Below are positions 1 to 8,954 of a DNA stretch of 64,000 nucleotides, in pieces. Within the stretch, counting starts at the first letter, position 1, and every line of letters begins with the position of its first letter. Both the position numbers and the translations under genes were made by a program. Source of the stretch: Streptosporangium lutulentum (GTDB lineage: Bacteria > Actinomycetota > Actinomycetes > Streptosporangiales > Streptosporangiaceae); assembly GCF_030811455.1 (NCBI RefSeq), contig NZ_JAUSQU010000001.1, positions 8,370,001 through 8,434,000 on the forward strand, given 5' to 3'. Below the pieces are notes generated by a model. The model did not search any database. It saw only the letters and a list, made by a program, of their open reading frames with translations, and was not told the DNA's origin.

Positions 1-254
1 TCCACCAGCAGCGCGTGCGGCACGGGGTAGCGGCTGTAGGCGATCAGCGCGTCGACGACCTGCTCGGCGTCGTGCCCGGCGGCCCGCGCGTTCCACAGCG
101 CCAGCGGGGTGATCCGGTAGGTGTGCACGTGCTCGGGCGCGCGCTCCAGCTCGGCGAACGGCGCGATCGCCTTGCGGCACTCGCCGGCCTTCTCATGATC
201 GACTTCAAGCAACAGGGTTTTGTCCGATTGGACGATCAACGGTCCGTCAGTCAC
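1..254 (-). CDS. DNA repair helicase XPB, N-terminal part (cut by window edge)
   Basis: Only the first 84 codons lie in the window; the rest continues past the left edge. Reading minus from a GTG at 254 gives VTDGPLIVQSDKTLLLEVDH, followed by IAPFAELERAPEHVHTYR and LWNARAAGHDAEQVVDAL. I recognise this as the N-terminal damage-recognition-like region of actinobacterial XPB/ERCC3-type DEAD/DEAH helicases, which are 3'-5' DNA helicases tied to nucleotide excision repair. The helicase motifs themselves are outside the window, so activity cannot be checked here. The second XPB-linked protein at 2797-5175 on the same strand supports the call, since the two are commonly close together in actinobacteria. 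The GTG start is inferred from the conserved N-terminus. Confidence 0.8.
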   Translation of the reverse strand, partial: MTDGPLIVQSDKTLLLEVDHEKAGECRKAIAPFAELERAPEHVHTYRITPLALWNARAAGHDAEQVVDALIAYSRYPVPHALLV

Positions 255-424
255 AGACGCTCCTTGGTTATGGCCGGCGAGCTCATGGTCGCACTCGTAC
301 GGGGACTCGTCGGTCTGCCGCGCGTCCCTCGCCTCCGGCTCCCTTATGTAACAGAGCCGAGGGGTCCAACAGTCCCGTAGGGAAAATTCCGGACCGATAA
401 CCTCGAACTACGTCAGTAGCGGTC

Positions 425-1120
425 TCAGTAGTCGTCGAAGGCTCCGTTGAGGCCGGCGATGATGAAGGTGGCGAGGCCCACGAGGATCAACGCGATGTTG
501 ATGCCGATGCCGATCCAGGTCCATTTGAGGAGCTTCTTGGCGCCCCTGACGTCGCGGTCGACCTTCCCCAGCGCCAGGCCGGACATGACGGCTCCGGCGA
601 TGCCGCCGAGGCTCACGTAGCAGCTCAGGGCGAACACGAGGCTGACGACCAGCGCGACGATCGCGTGGGTTCTGGCGCCCTCGCTGCCCGGCTGGTATCC
701 GTACCCCTGGGCGTAGGGCGGCGGCGGATACTGCACGTAGGGCGGCTGCTCGCCGTATCCCTGACCCTGGCCGTAGGGCTGCCCGTATCCCTGGCCCTGG
801 TCGTAGGGCCGGCCGTAGGACGGGCCCTGGCCGTAAGCCTGGTCCTGGGGCTGGCCGTATCCCTGGCCCTGGCCCTGGTCCTGGGACTGGCCGTGGGGCT
901 GGCCGTATCCCTGGCCGTGGTCCTGAGGCCGGCCGTACGCCTGTCCCTGGCCGTGGTCCGGTTGAGGGCCGGGACGGCCGTACTCGGGCTGGTGCTCCTG
1001 CTGGGGCGGCTCGTAACCGTAGGGCGCGCCGTGGCCGGGAGTCTGGTTGGGCCCTGTGGCGTACGGGCTCTTCCAGTCGTCCGGGTTCGTGCTGGGACCT
1101 TCGGGGTGACCGCTGCTCAC
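425..1120 (-). CDS. Q/G/Y-rich small membrane protein with C-terminal DUF4190-like domain
   Basis: 231 residues from a GTG at 1120, which has a purine-rich GAGAAG seven bases upstream; an upstream ATG at 1168 would add 16 residues that look non-conserved. Residues about 30-150 are low complexity, with many copies of GQGYGQP and similar (Gln, Gly, Tyr, Pro). The last 80 residues hold two hydrophobic segments (THAIVALVVSLVFALSCY and WIGIGINIALILVGLATFII) joined by a short charged loop with GLALGKVDRDVRG, the usual layout of DUF4190-type membrane proteins. No enzyme motif is visible. The disordered, tyrosine-rich cytoplasmic tail may mediate protein contacts, but this is inference. It lies downstream of the ligase gene on the same strand. 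Confidence 0.65.
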   Translation of the reverse strand: MSSGHPEGPSTNPDDWKSPYATGPNQTPGHGAPYGYEPPQQEHQPEYGRPGPQPDHGQGQAYGRPQDHGQGYGQPHGQSQDQGQGQGYGQPQDQAYGQGPSYGRPYDQGQGYGQPYGQGQGYGEQPPYVQYPPPPYAQGYGYQPGSEGARTHAIVALVVSLVFALSCYVSLGGIAGAVMSGLALGKVDRDVRGAKKLLKWTWIGIGINIALILVGLATFIIAGLNGAFDDY

Positions 1121-1241
1121 TGTGGATCTTCTCGCTTCTATCGAACTCTGAACGCCAACGCGTATCACGATATGGGTATGAGCCGTGTGTCACAGAGCGA
1201 TGCTCTCGTCGTGATCGCGATCGTCCTCCCTCGGTCCGAGG

Positions 1242-2789
1242 CTATCCGGTGAGGCGGGCGCGCAGTGCCTTACGGTCGAGCTTCAGCACGCTGGTGACCG
1301 GGATGGAGTCGGTGAAGTAGATCTCGCGGGGGTATTTCACCCGGCCGACCCGGGCGCGGGTCCAGGCGATGAGCTCCTCCGCCGTGGCGCGGCCGTCCGG
1401 GTGGAGCCGGACGAAGGCCACGACCTCCTCGCCGTGGATCGGGTCGGGACGGCCGATCACCCCGGACATCAGCACGTCCCGGTGCTCGTTCAGCGCGTCC
1501 TCGACGTCGCGGGGGAAGACGTTGAACCCGCCCCGGATGATCAGATCTTTTTTGCGGTCCACGATGTGCAGGTATCCGTCGTCGTCCACGCAGCCGATGT
1601 CGCCGGTACGGAGTTCGCCGTCCACCAGCGCGGTGCCGCCGGCAGCGGCGTCCGCGTCGCCCCAGTAGCCCTTCATGAGCGCGTCGCCCCGGACACAGAT
1701 CTCGCCCACCTCGCCGATCTCCAGCTCCTCGCCGTCGTCGTCGCGGACGGTGATCGTGTAGCCGGGCAGGGGCAGCCCGACGCTGCCCACCTTCCTGCGG
1801 TCCGGCGGGTTGAAGGTGGTGACCGCGCTGGTCTCGGTCAGGCCGTATCCCTCAAGGATCCGCACGCCGGGCATCCGTCGCTCGAACTCCCGGAGCACCT
1901 CGCGGCCCAAGGGCGCCGCCCCGCAGGTCAGATAGGACAGGTCGGGCAACCGGACGCTCTCAAGAGGCTCGGCCAGCAGCATCTGCAGCATGGCCGGGAC
2001 CACCGAGCCGTACTGGACCCGCTGCTCGGCGGCCAGGCGCAGGAACAACCCGGGGTCGAACCAGCGCATCAGCACGGCCTGCGGAGGTTCGACGGCGTGC
2101 ATGCCCGCGATGGTGATGATCAGGCCGTAGGCGTGGGAGAGCGGCACCGGGACGATCGCCCGGGTGACGCCCGGCCGGTGGGACATCCCCTGCGCGGCCT
2201 TCGAGACGTGCCAGAGGCCGCCGTGGGTCAGCATGACGCCCTTGGCCCGGCCGGTCGTGCCGCCGGTGTACATCAACGCCGCGAGATCGGAGGGGTCGCG
2301 CCTCACCGCACCGGTCTCCGCGGCCTCCTCAAGCCGGGCGAACGGCGTCGTGCCCGGCGGGGCGTCGCCCACCACGATCACCGGGACCTTCTCGGCGGCG
2401 GCCTGGACGGTGTCCAGCAACTCCGGCGAGGTGACCACCGCGACGGCGCCGCTGTCGACGAGGATGTGCCGCAGCTCCTCCACCCCGACCAGGAACACCA
2501 CCGGTGTCACCACGGCCCCGGCCGCCCAGAGCGCCTGGTAGGTGACCGGCACCTCCGGGCAGGTGGCCATCATGACCACCACCCGGTCGCCGGGCCGGAC
2601 CCCCAGGGCACCGAACCCGCCGGTGACCCGCCGCGTCCGCTCGGCGAGTGCCTCGGCGCGGTGCCAGGTCCCTTCGTAGTACAACGAGTCGAAGTCACCG
2701 AACCTGCTCCACGACTCCTCCGCGAGCCGGCCCAGTGTTTGATCAGCGCTCATGACCTTCAACCTGGGCGGTGCGGGCTGAGCAGTCAA
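1242..2789 (-). CDS. ANL-superfamily acyl-CoA ligase (long-chain fatty-acid--CoA ligase-like)
   Basis: 515 residues, a normal length for the family. The AMP-binding P-loop motif reads YTGGTTGRAKGVMLTHGG (about residue 170), the A5 motif EGYGLTETSAVTTFNPP, the A7 motif RTGDIGCVDDDGYLHIVDRKKD, and the A8 hinge/A10 lysine region ends VLKLDRKALRARL. These show ATP-dependent adenylation of a carboxylate followed by CoA thioester formation; substrate cannot be read. The first codon is a TTG at 2789, seven bases after the upstream stop and directly behind GAAGAGGGG; an internal ATG at 2753 (MSADQTLGRL) is an equally plausible start. Same strand and 7-base spacing suggest co-transcription with the helicase-associated gene, although no functional link is obvious. 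Confidence 0.88.
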   Translation of the reverse strand: MTAQPAPPRLKVMSADQTLGRLAEESWSRFGDFDSLYYEGTWHRAEALAERTRRVTGGFGALGVRPGDRVVVMMATCPEVPVTYQALWAAGAVVTPVVFLVGVEELRHILVDSGAVAVVTSPELLDTVQAAAEKVPVIVVGDAPPGTTPFARLEEAAETGAVRRDPSDLAALMYTGGTTGRAKGVMLTHGGLWHVSKAAQGMSHRPGVTRAIVPVPLSHAYGLIITIAGMHAVEPPQAVLMRWFDPGLFLRLAAEQRVQYGSVVPAMLQMLLAEPLESVRLPDLSYLTCGAAPLGREVLREFERRMPGVRILEGYGLTETSAVTTFNPPDRRKVGSVGLPLPGYTITVRDDDGEELEIGEVGEICVRGDALMKGYWGDADAAAGGTALVDGELRTGDIGCVDDDGYLHIVDRKKDLIIRGGFNVFPRDVEDALNEHRDVLMSGVIGRPDPIHGEEVVAFVRLHPDGRATAEELIAWTRARVGRVKYPREIYFTDSIPVTSVLKLDRKALRARLTG

Positions 2790-2796
2790 CCCCTCT

Positions 2797-5175
2797 TCAG
2801 GCGAGTTCGGCGATGCCCGTGATGCGGTGCAGGGCGAAACGGTGCACCGCGGCCCGCGTCTCGTCGTAGGCGGTGAGGTAGCCGCCCTCCATCCGGGCGG
2901 GTTCGAGGATCCGGCTGGTGGCGTTGCCCTGGGAGTCGAGGTAGCCGATCCAGACCTGGGAGCCCTGCCGGATGGCGTCGCGCAGGGCGGAGATCGTGGC
3001 GGTCGCGGGGGAGCGCGGGACCTGGCCGTCGGGGGCGTCGAGGGGAACGCGACGGGCCTGGTGGGCTGCGTCCCCGGCGCGCACGGCCCGGATGGCGGCC
3101 GCCACGACCTCGGCCTCCAGGCCGTTGAACGTGGCGGAGGAGCGGACGAGGGGCGGGCCCTCGGTCCTGCGGACGTCGAGCTGAGTGATGATCACGTCGC
3201 CGTCCAGGGACTCCGCGGCCGGGGCGTAGCCCATCGCGCGTAACGAGTCGATCAGGGCCGGCCTGGACGACTTGGAGGCGATCACCGTGGGGGCGAGCCG
3301 CCGCAGCCGCAGCGGGATCGCGCGCTTGTCGGCCATCACCTCGTCCAGCAGCGAGGAGTCGTCGCACCGCACGTAGGCGCTCGCCGTACCGATGCGCATG
3401 CGGCCGTGGCGGCGGGCCACGTCCGTGACCAGATAGCTGAGCGGCTGCGGGACGGGCGTGGTCGAATGGCGCTCCAGCATGGCCAGGATCTCGTCGGCGC
3501 CCTGCCCGGCGTCCAGCGCCCGCCGGATCGATCCCTCGTCGAACCGGTAGACCGTCGCGCCGCCGGTGGACTCCACCTTCGCGGACAGCGCCAGCCACCG
3601 CCTCAGCTCGGTGGTGAGCGGCCCCGGCGCGACGGCGGTCAGGTCGGCCTGGAGGAACACGTGATCGAGCGGCTCGGGCAGCAGCGGGGCCAGCAGCTCG
3701 CCGGGGGATCCGGTACGGCTCCCGCCGGGAAGCAGGGCGCGGCCGTGCGCGGAGAGCACGCCGAGACCGGTGACCCCGATCTGCTCGGCCTCGCGCAGCG
3801 TGAACTCCACAAGCTGGTCGCGGTGGCCGCCGCGGCGGCGGGGCTGCTCCCAGGCCAGGCGTTCGCGCACCGAGCCGAGGGTGGGCGCCACCCCAGGCGC
3901 CGCGGTGGCGAGCATGCCGAGGGTGGTGGTGCGGACCTCGGCGGCGGCGGAGCGGCGCAGGTCGGGGTGGAGGGCGTTGAGCAGCCGGTCGCGCTCGTCG
4001 CGCTCGCCGATCATCCCCGGCACGCGGTCCATGGTGAGCCAGGTCATGGCCAGTATCACCCAGCGGTCTTCGGTGCCCTTCATCCGCCAGGCGTCGTAGA
4101 CGGGGGTGGGCAGCCAGTCGCCGTCCACCGCGCCGCTCGCGGCCACCAGCCCGGCCGCGTGCGCCACCTCGATGATCAACCCTGCCACCCACTCGGGCAG
4201 GTCGAGCAGGGCCGTGATCCGCTTGAGGTCGCGCACGGCCAGGCCGCCGCTGCGGAGCACGCCGGGAGGGTCGGCGCTCCAGCGCTCGCACAACTCCTCC
4301 ACCGCGCGGGTGAACGTGAACGCCTGCCCGGCGGCCGTGCGGTCGGCGAGTCCCCGGTCGCGTCCGGCGCCGTCCAACGAGGGAGGGACGGGGGAGAGGT
4401 CCTGGTGAATCCGGCCGTCGCGGAGGAACAGGCCGACCTCGCGGGGCAGGACGACGGTCTCCTCGCCGGTGGCGCCCAGGAGCGCGCGAGAGAGGAGCTG
4501 CTCGATCGGCGACTGGGCGTCGGCGGCCCGCACCTCGCGGCGCGCGTTGGGCACCCGGCCGCTGGGCGGGCCCCAGGCCAGCTCGTTGAGGGCGGACCGC
4601 GCCTGCGGCGAGACGTCTTCGATCAGCCGCCCGACGACCTTCTGGTCGCCGAGCAGGTCGGCGAGGGCCTCCTTGGTGTCGCCGCCCCCGTGGTCTTCGT
4701 CGGTGATGTCCTGGATCAGCTCGGCCAGCCGTTCCGTGTGATGGTGCCGGAACACCTCCACGGCCGGGGGGCCGAGACCCGCCGGCCCGTCGAGGACCTC
4801 CCGCACCCCGGGTGCGGGGGCCAGGGCGCCGTCGGGCCCGTAGACCAGGACGAGGGTCCGCAGCCGCTCGACCGTCTCCTTGAGCGTGCTCCGGAAGACC
4901 GGATCGGCCGCTCCCGGCAGCGACCGGGCCATCTGGGCCTGCAACGATCTGTAGGAGATCGGCGAGGGGAGCACGCTCAGCGCCTCCATGACCGAGAGCG
5001 TGAACCGGTCGAGGCGATCGAGCATCCGGCCGACCGCGGACGGGCTGCTCGCCCGTCCCGCCAGGCCCTCGAGGTGCGCGGGGACGGGAGTGACGAGCTC
5101 GGGGCGCACGGCGGCGAGAGCCCGCAACTGATCGTCGCTCCGGCTGCGCAGCCACTCGGTGAACTCCGTGCTCAT
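2797..5175 (-). CDS. Helicase-associated XPB/Ssl2-like protein
   Basis: 792 residues from the ATG at 5175 (MSTEFTEWLRSRSDDQLRAL). A longer reading frame to 5874 exists, but it runs antisense over the divergent gene and lacks coding character, so I reject it. The N-terminal 150 residues are helical; the middle carries the helicase C-terminal-like domain found in actinobacterial proteins annotated helicase-associated or XPB/Ssl2 N-terminal-like. The last 70 residues (SQVWIGYLDSQGNATSRIL, YDETRAAVHRFALHRITGI) look like a WYL-type ligand-binding domain. I see no Walker A motif, so it is probably an accessory factor rather than a helicase. The XPB gene lies about 2.5 kb downstream on the same strand. 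It diverges from the gene at 5299. Confidence 0.75.
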   Translation of the reverse strand: MSTEFTEWLRSRSDDQLRALAAVRPELVTPVPAHLEGLAGRASSPSAVGRMLDRLDRFTLSVMEALSVLPSPISYRSLQAQMARSLPGAADPVFRSTLKETVERLRTLVLVYGPDGALAPAPGVREVLDGPAGLGPPAVEVFRHHHTERLAELIQDITDEDHGGGDTKEALADLLGDQKVVGRLIEDVSPQARSALNELAWGPPSGRVPNARREVRAADAQSPIEQLLSRALLGATGEETVVLPREVGLFLRDGRIHQDLSPVPPSLDGAGRDRGLADRTAAGQAFTFTRAVEELCERWSADPPGVLRSGGLAVRDLKRITALLDLPEWVAGLIIEVAHAAGLVAASGAVDGDWLPTPVYDAWRMKGTEDRWVILAMTWLTMDRVPGMIGERDERDRLLNALHPDLRRSAAAEVRTTTLGMLATAAPGVAPTLGSVRERLAWEQPRRRGGHRDQLVEFTLREAEQIGVTGLGVLSAHGRALLPGGSRTGSPGELLAPLLPEPLDHVFLQADLTAVAPGPLTTELRRWLALSAKVESTGGATVYRFDEGSIRRALDAGQGADEILAMLERHSTTPVPQPLSYLVTDVARRHGRMRIGTASAYVRCDDSSLLDEVMADKRAIPLRLRRLAPTVIASKSSRPALIDSLRAMGYAPAAESLDGDVIITQLDVRRTEGPPLVRSSATFNGLEAEVVAAAIRAVRAGDAAHQARRVPLDAPDGQVPRSPATATISALRDAIRQGSQVWIGYLDSQGNATSRILEPARMEGGYLTAYDETRAAVHRFALHRITGIAELA

Positions 5176-5298
5176 TTCGTCAATGGTAAGAGGCCTTACC
5201 GACAAAGCGAGGCACGGGTAAAGTTTGTGATCATGTGAGCGGCCGTGAATGGGGGAAAGAGGCCACAGGCAGGGCAGTGCCGAGAGAGGATGGCCAGC

Positions 5299-6723
5299 GT
5301 GATCGAGCGTGCCGACCAGCTTGTCCTGGAGTACGTCAGCAGGGCGGCCGACGCCGCCCACGGCGTGTTGCCCCCGAGGCAGCGGATCGATTTCGTCGGA
5401 AGGCTGCGGAAGCGGATAGACGCCGAGCGGACGGGGGCGGAGGGCCCGGAGGCCGTCGCGAAGGTCCTGGCCCGGTTCGGCGACCCCGCGGCGCTGGTAC
5501 GGCGCGAAGTACGCCGTCTGGAGGGTGAGACGCCCTCGGGGGGCGTGCCGGAGACGCCGGGGGAGACCGGAGGCGCCGCCGAGGCCGTCGTCCCGGCCCC
5601 GACGCCGGGGAGCCTGACGGAGTCGCTGGGAGAGGCCGATCGCCCCGCCGGCGTCGTCGTCCCCGCCCCGGCCTCCGGCCTCCACGATTCCGCCGAACCG
5701 TCCTCCGGTCGTCCGGCCTCCGGGGAGTCCGGTTCCGAGTGGCTGGACTTCCCCGAGGCGTCGACGGGCAATCCCCGGCGCTCGCATCCTTACGGGGCCG
5801 CGCCGGGCGCCCATCACTCCGGGGCCGGCGCCCCGGGGTCTCCGGCCCACGAGGGCACCCACGACGACGCCCACGAGGCCGTCTCCGCGGACGTCCCCGG
5901 GCCCGTCCCCACGGGCGCCCCCGAACCGGCGGCCCGGCCGCGATCCTCACCGATCGCGTCCGGGGGAGACGGACCGGACGACCCCGCGGCCGAGGGCGTC
6001 GACGCGAACGACCCGCCCACCGAGGAGATCCCGCCCACCCGGGACGTCGTGTCGCAGCCGGAAACCGGACCGGGACCGGACGAGAGAACGGGATCGGTAC
6101 CCGCGCCGAGGCCGGGAGAGGGATCGGGAGAGGGAGAGGGGCCGAAGGGCGCGACGGGGAGCGGAAGGCCCCGGTCCGTGACGCCGCCGGGAGTGGCCAA
6201 GGCCAGGCAGGAGGCCGAGCGGCTGCTGGCCAGGAAGCAGGCCAGGAAGCAGGCCAGGCGGCGGTTCAACCTGCCCCGCCGGAAGCACCGCCAGCCTCGA
6301 TCGAGGGAGGACGTCGTCGCCGGGGAGAGCGACGCCAGGACGGTCCTGCTCGGTCACCATCGCGAGGTGGTCGGGATGGCCCTGCTCGGCCTGGCGGGGC
6401 TGCTGATCCCCTTCCCCTTCGCCCCCATCGCGATCTTCCAGATCCCCGTGCTGGTCTGGGCGGTCGCCGCGCTGGTCGTGGTGTTCTGCGAGGCCTGGGA
6501 GAACGTCGACAAGGTGCGCGGGATCGGCGCGCCGATCCTGAGCTACACCATCGGCGGCTCCCTGGTCGCGCTCATCCGGGCACGGGAGGACCTCGGCCTG
6601 GTGGTGGAGCAGTTCTTCACGATCAGTGGGTTCATGTTCATGATGGGAAGCGCCGCGGGTGTGTTCTGGCTGGCCTACCGCCTGTTCAACCCGGTCACTC
6701 CGACCGGCAGGCGCAACGGGTAG
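5299..6723 (+). CDS. Membrane protein with N-terminal HAAS-like domain and long disordered linker
   Basis: 474 residues from GTG 5299, which has GAGAGG nine bases upstream; ATG 5290 and GTG 5245 are alternatives in frame. Residues 1-70 (IERADQLVLEYVSRAADA, LRKRIDAERTGAEGPEAVAKVLARFGDPAALV) match the helical HAAS/DUF1700-type module often fused to membrane proteins. Residues about 80-330 are Pro/Gly/Glu/Asp-rich and probably disordered. A basic patch (RKQARKQARRRFNLPRRKH) precedes the membrane part: hydrophobic segments MALLGLAGLLIPFPFAPIAI, LVWAVAALVVVFCEAW, and two more near the end. No catalytic motif. Function unknown; a cytoplasmic scaffold anchored by four membrane helices is the best structural description. 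Confidence 0.6.
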   Translation: MIERADQLVLEYVSRAADAAHGVLPPRQRIDFVGRLRKRIDAERTGAEGPEAVAKVLARFGDPAALVRREVRRLEGETPSGGVPETPGETGGAAEAVVPAPTPGSLTESLGEADRPAGVVVPAPASGLHDSAEPSSGRPASGESGSEWLDFPEASTGNPRRSHPYGAAPGAHHSGAGAPGSPAHEGTHDDAHEAVSADVPGPVPTGAPEPAARPRSSPIASGGDGPDDPAAEGVDANDPPTEEIPPTRDVVSQPETGPGPDERTGSVPAPRPGEGSGEGEGPKGATGSGRPRSVTPPGVAKARQEAERLLARKQARKQARRRFNLPRRKHRQPRSREDVVAGESDARTVLLGHHREVVGMALLGLAGLLIPFPFAPIAIFQIPVLVWAVAALVVVFCEAWENVDKVRGIGAPILSYTIGGSLVALIRAREDLGLVVEQFFTISGFMFMMGSAAGVFWLAYRLFNPVTPTGRRNG

Positions 6724-6774
6724 GCCGGCCGATCGTCTCGGCGGGTGGCTCGGCCGGAGGGCGCGACAGGTGGT

Positions 6775-7437
6775 TCAGCCGATCGCCTCGGTGGGCGGGC
6801 ATGCCAGGTAGCTCAGCCGATCATCCCGGCGGCCGGGTTCGGGCAACAGGCCGAGCGCGAGTCGCACCCATGAGGCGATGAAACGGTCGCGTTCCGCGCG
6901 TCCGGGGGGCTCGCCCACCGTCTCCTGGAACAGCTGGTAGTGGACCACCGCGCCGCCGAGCACGGCGCCGATCGCGGGCCAGTCCAGGTCGGCCTCGGCG
7001 TACTCGGGCTGGGCCCGGAACCACGTGGTGATCGCGTCGAACATGGGCTGCAGCAGCCCCTCGCGGACGATCGCCACCAGCTCGGGGAACTGGCTCAGGT
7101 CGCGGAAGAAGACGCGCGTCAGCTCGCTCTCCTCGCGGGCCTTGGCCAGTCCGGACTTGCACAGATGGGCCAGACGTTCTTCGACGTCCAGCGACATGTC
7201 GACGGTGCTCATCTCGGCGAGGGTCTCGACGATCTGGGTCCGGGTCCGGGCGGCGTGTTCGTTCATCGCCGCGGCGAGCACCTCGTATTTCGACTTGAAA
7301 TGCCGGTAGAGCCCTCCCGCGCCAGGCGACAACCCGGACGCGGCCTCGATCTCGGCCACGGAGGTTGCCGAATAGCCCCGTTCGGCGAACAGCCGCAGGG
7401 CTTCGTCGATGATCCGCTCGCGCGTTGATCTGGTCAT
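6775..7437 (-). CDS. TetR/AcrR-family transcriptional regulator
   Basis: 220 residues. Residues 5-60 are a clear TetR DNA-binding domain: RERIIDEALRLFAERGYSAT, then the turn region VAEIEAASGLSPGAGGLYRHF and KSKYEVLAAAM. The C-terminal two thirds is the variable ligand-binding/dimer domain, ending with a helix-rich part. A conserved AGGLYRHFKSK hallmark is intact, so DNA binding is likely. It is transcribed away from the HAD hydrolase gene at 7770; the shared 330-base spacer would be the natural place for its operator. The inducing ligand is not visible from sequence. Confidence 0.9.
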   Translation of the reverse strand: MTRSTRERIIDEALRLFAERGYSATSVAEIEAASGLSPGAGGLYRHFKSKYEVLAAAMNEHAARTRTQIVETLAEMSTVDMSLDVEERLAHLCKSGLAKAREESELTRVFFRDLSQFPELVAIVREGLLQPMFDAITTWFRAQPEYAEADLDWPAIGAVLGGAVVHYQLFQETVGEPPGRAERDRFIASWVRLALGLLPEPGRRDDRLSYLACPPTEAIG

Positions 7438-7769
7438 TTCTCTGTCGATACCTCCACCATGACCCTATCCAGTGCCCAACTTCTCAGGTCGCGGCACGCC
7501 GGACCAGTCACGTTACGGGCGGTGCGCCGGACGGTCACGAGCCGCCCCCGGCGATCCGCGGGCGGCTCGTCGGGCGGCCGTGCGAAAGCGTTATGTCGAT
7601 CATGAAGTGGCCCTCCCGGAGCTCGGCTCGGTGACTCGCCTTCCGGTAAGTGAATCCTTTCTTGAAAGGGGCCGGCGGCGAGTGGTGTCACGTACGGCGA
7701 GATTTACCATTCTTCGGGGGCCTCTCGGATAATGCCCTCCGGATCTGATAAGGAGTGGTGAGTGAGCCG
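7438..7769. other. Divergent spacer between TetR and HAD genes
   Basis: 332 bases without a gene I can support. The left half is ordinary GC-rich DNA. Near the right end lies a lower-GC stretch (7700-7750) that includes GGATAATG at about 7727-7734, a possible -10 box for the HAD gene, and AAGGAG at 7750-7755. I did not find a convincing long palindrome for the TetR protein. Confidence 0.4.
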
Positions 7770-8387
7770 ATGAACTCGGTGGGGTTCGATCTCGATATGA
7801 CGCTCGCGGACACGCGTGCCGGCATCGCCGCCGTCTACGACGAGGTGTCACGGCACATGGGTGTGTTCATCGACAGCGCCGCCGTGGTGGCCAGGCTGGG
7901 GCCGCCGCTGGAATGGGAGCTGGCCAACTGGCTGCCGCCCGAGGAGATCGCCGGGGCCGCCGCCTTCTTCAGGTCGCTGTATCCCTCGATCGCCGTTCCG
8001 GTCACCGTCCCCATGCCCGGTGCGCGTGAGGCCGTGGAGGCCGTACGGCGCGGCGGCGGCAGGGTCGTCGTGGTGACGGGGAAGAACGCCAGGGACGCGG
8101 CGAGCACGGTCGAATTCCTCGGCCTGGACGTGGACGAGGTCGCCGGCTCGGTCTTCGGGGCCGCCAAGGGGCCGGCTCTCATGAGTTTCGGCGCCTCCGC
8201 CTATGTGGGAGATCACGTCGCCGACATCGAGGCGGCGCGGGCGGGGGGCGTCGTCAGCGTGGCGGTGGCGACGGGCCTTTACCCGAGGGGAGAGCTGCAC
8301 GATCACGGAGCGGACGTCGTGCTGGGTGATCTGACCGAGTTCACCGAATGGTTCGACGGCTGGCGAACTCCCGCCTCACTCGTGTAA
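7770..8387 (+). CDS. HAD-superfamily hydrolase (phosphatase-like)
   Basis: 205 residues from ATG 7770. Motif I is VGFDLDMTLADT near the N-terminus, with the two aspartates expected for the nucleophile and acid/base. Motif II lies in GGRVVVVTGKN (Thr), motif III includes the Lys of GAAKGPALM, and motif IV is AYVGDHVADIEAARAGG with the metal-binding aspartates. The small helical cap sits between motifs I and II, as in subclass I phosphoglycolate-phosphatase-like enzymes. The protein should hydrolyse a small phosphate ester; substrate unknown. GTG 7758, two bases behind AAGGAG, is an alternative start that adds four residues. The cold-shock gene follows on the same strand after 90 bases. Confidence 0.85.
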   Translation: MNSVGFDLDMTLADTRAGIAAVYDEVSRHMGVFIDSAAVVARLGPPLEWELANWLPPEEIAGAAAFFRSLYPSIAVPVTVPMPGAREAVEAVRRGGGRVVVVTGKNARDAASTVEFLGLDVDEVAGSVFGAAKGPALMSFGASAYVGDHVADIEAARAGGVVSVAVATGLYPRGELHDHGADVVLGDLTEFTEWFDGWRTPASLV

Positions 8388-8477
8388 TTAGAGGCTGATT
8401 AGACGGTCGCTCTCGGCGTCCGCTGGGCATAACCTACATCCATTCCTTTTCACGACAGTCTGAACGAGGTCACCCCT

Positions 8478-8876
8478 GTGCCGAGTGGCAAAGTCAAGTG
8501 GTACGACGCCGACAAGGGTTTCGGCTTCCTCACCCGCGACGACGGCGGTGAGGTCTTCGTGCATTCTTCCGCGCTGCCCAATGGTGTGGACTCTCTCAAG
8601 CCAGGCCAGAAGGTCGAGTTCGGTGTGGCCGAGGGGCGTCGCGGCCAGCAGGCGCTCTCGGTTCGAGTGATCGATCAGCCCCCCACGCTCGCCAAGGCGG
8701 CCAAGCCAAAGGGCAAGCGTAAGAAGCCCGACGAAATGGTCGTCATCGTGGAGGACCTGATCAAGCTTCTGGACGCGGTCTCCACGTCGTACCAGAAGAA
8801 CAAGCACCCCGAACCCGCGCACGCCAAGCAGATCGCCGCCGTTCTCCGGGCCGTGGCCGACGACCTGGACGACTGA
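8478..8876 (+). CDS. Cold-shock domain protein with C-terminal extension
   Basis: 132 residues from GTG 8478, with GAGG eight bases upstream. Residues 1-65 are a cold-shock domain: SGKVKWYDADKGFGFLTRDD contains RNP-1 (KGFGFL) and EVFVHSSAL contains RNP-2 (VFVHSS). The domain binds single-stranded nucleic acid. Unlike the 67-residue stand-alone Csp proteins, it carries a basic linker (AKAAKPKGKRKKPDE) and about 50 helical residues (MVVIVEDLIKLLDAVSTSYQ), a form common in actinomycetes. Role of the extension is not known to me. The gene is followed after about 55 bases by a hairpin at 8932. Confidence 0.92.
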   Translation: MPSGKVKWYDADKGFGFLTRDDGGEVFVHSSALPNGVDSLKPGQKVEFGVAEGRRGQQALSVRVIDQPPTLAKAAKPKGKRKKPDEMVVIVEDLIKLLDAVSTSYQKNKHPEPAHAKQIAAVLRAVADDLDD

Positions 8877-8931
8877 TCCCCTTCCCCGTGGTTCCCCGGT
8901 AACCCCTGCCGGCCCGCCTTACGCGAGACCT

Positions 8932-8954
8932 CCCCCACGGTTCAGCCGTGGGGG
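8932..8954. terminator. Hairpin between convergent csp and MFS genes
   Basis: Perfect 9-bp stem CCCCCACGG / CCGTGGGGG with a 5-base loop TTCAG. It ends the plus-strand csp transcript and overlaps the last codons and stop of the minus-strand MFS gene. There is no T-run, as is usual for actinomycete terminators. Confidence 0.6.

Noticed and set aside
5175-5874. Upstream extension of the helicase-associated ORF to 5874
   Set aside because: It runs antisense over the start of the plus-strand membrane protein gene and is Arg/Gly/Pro-rich shadow sequence; the ATG at 5175 begins family-like sequence.
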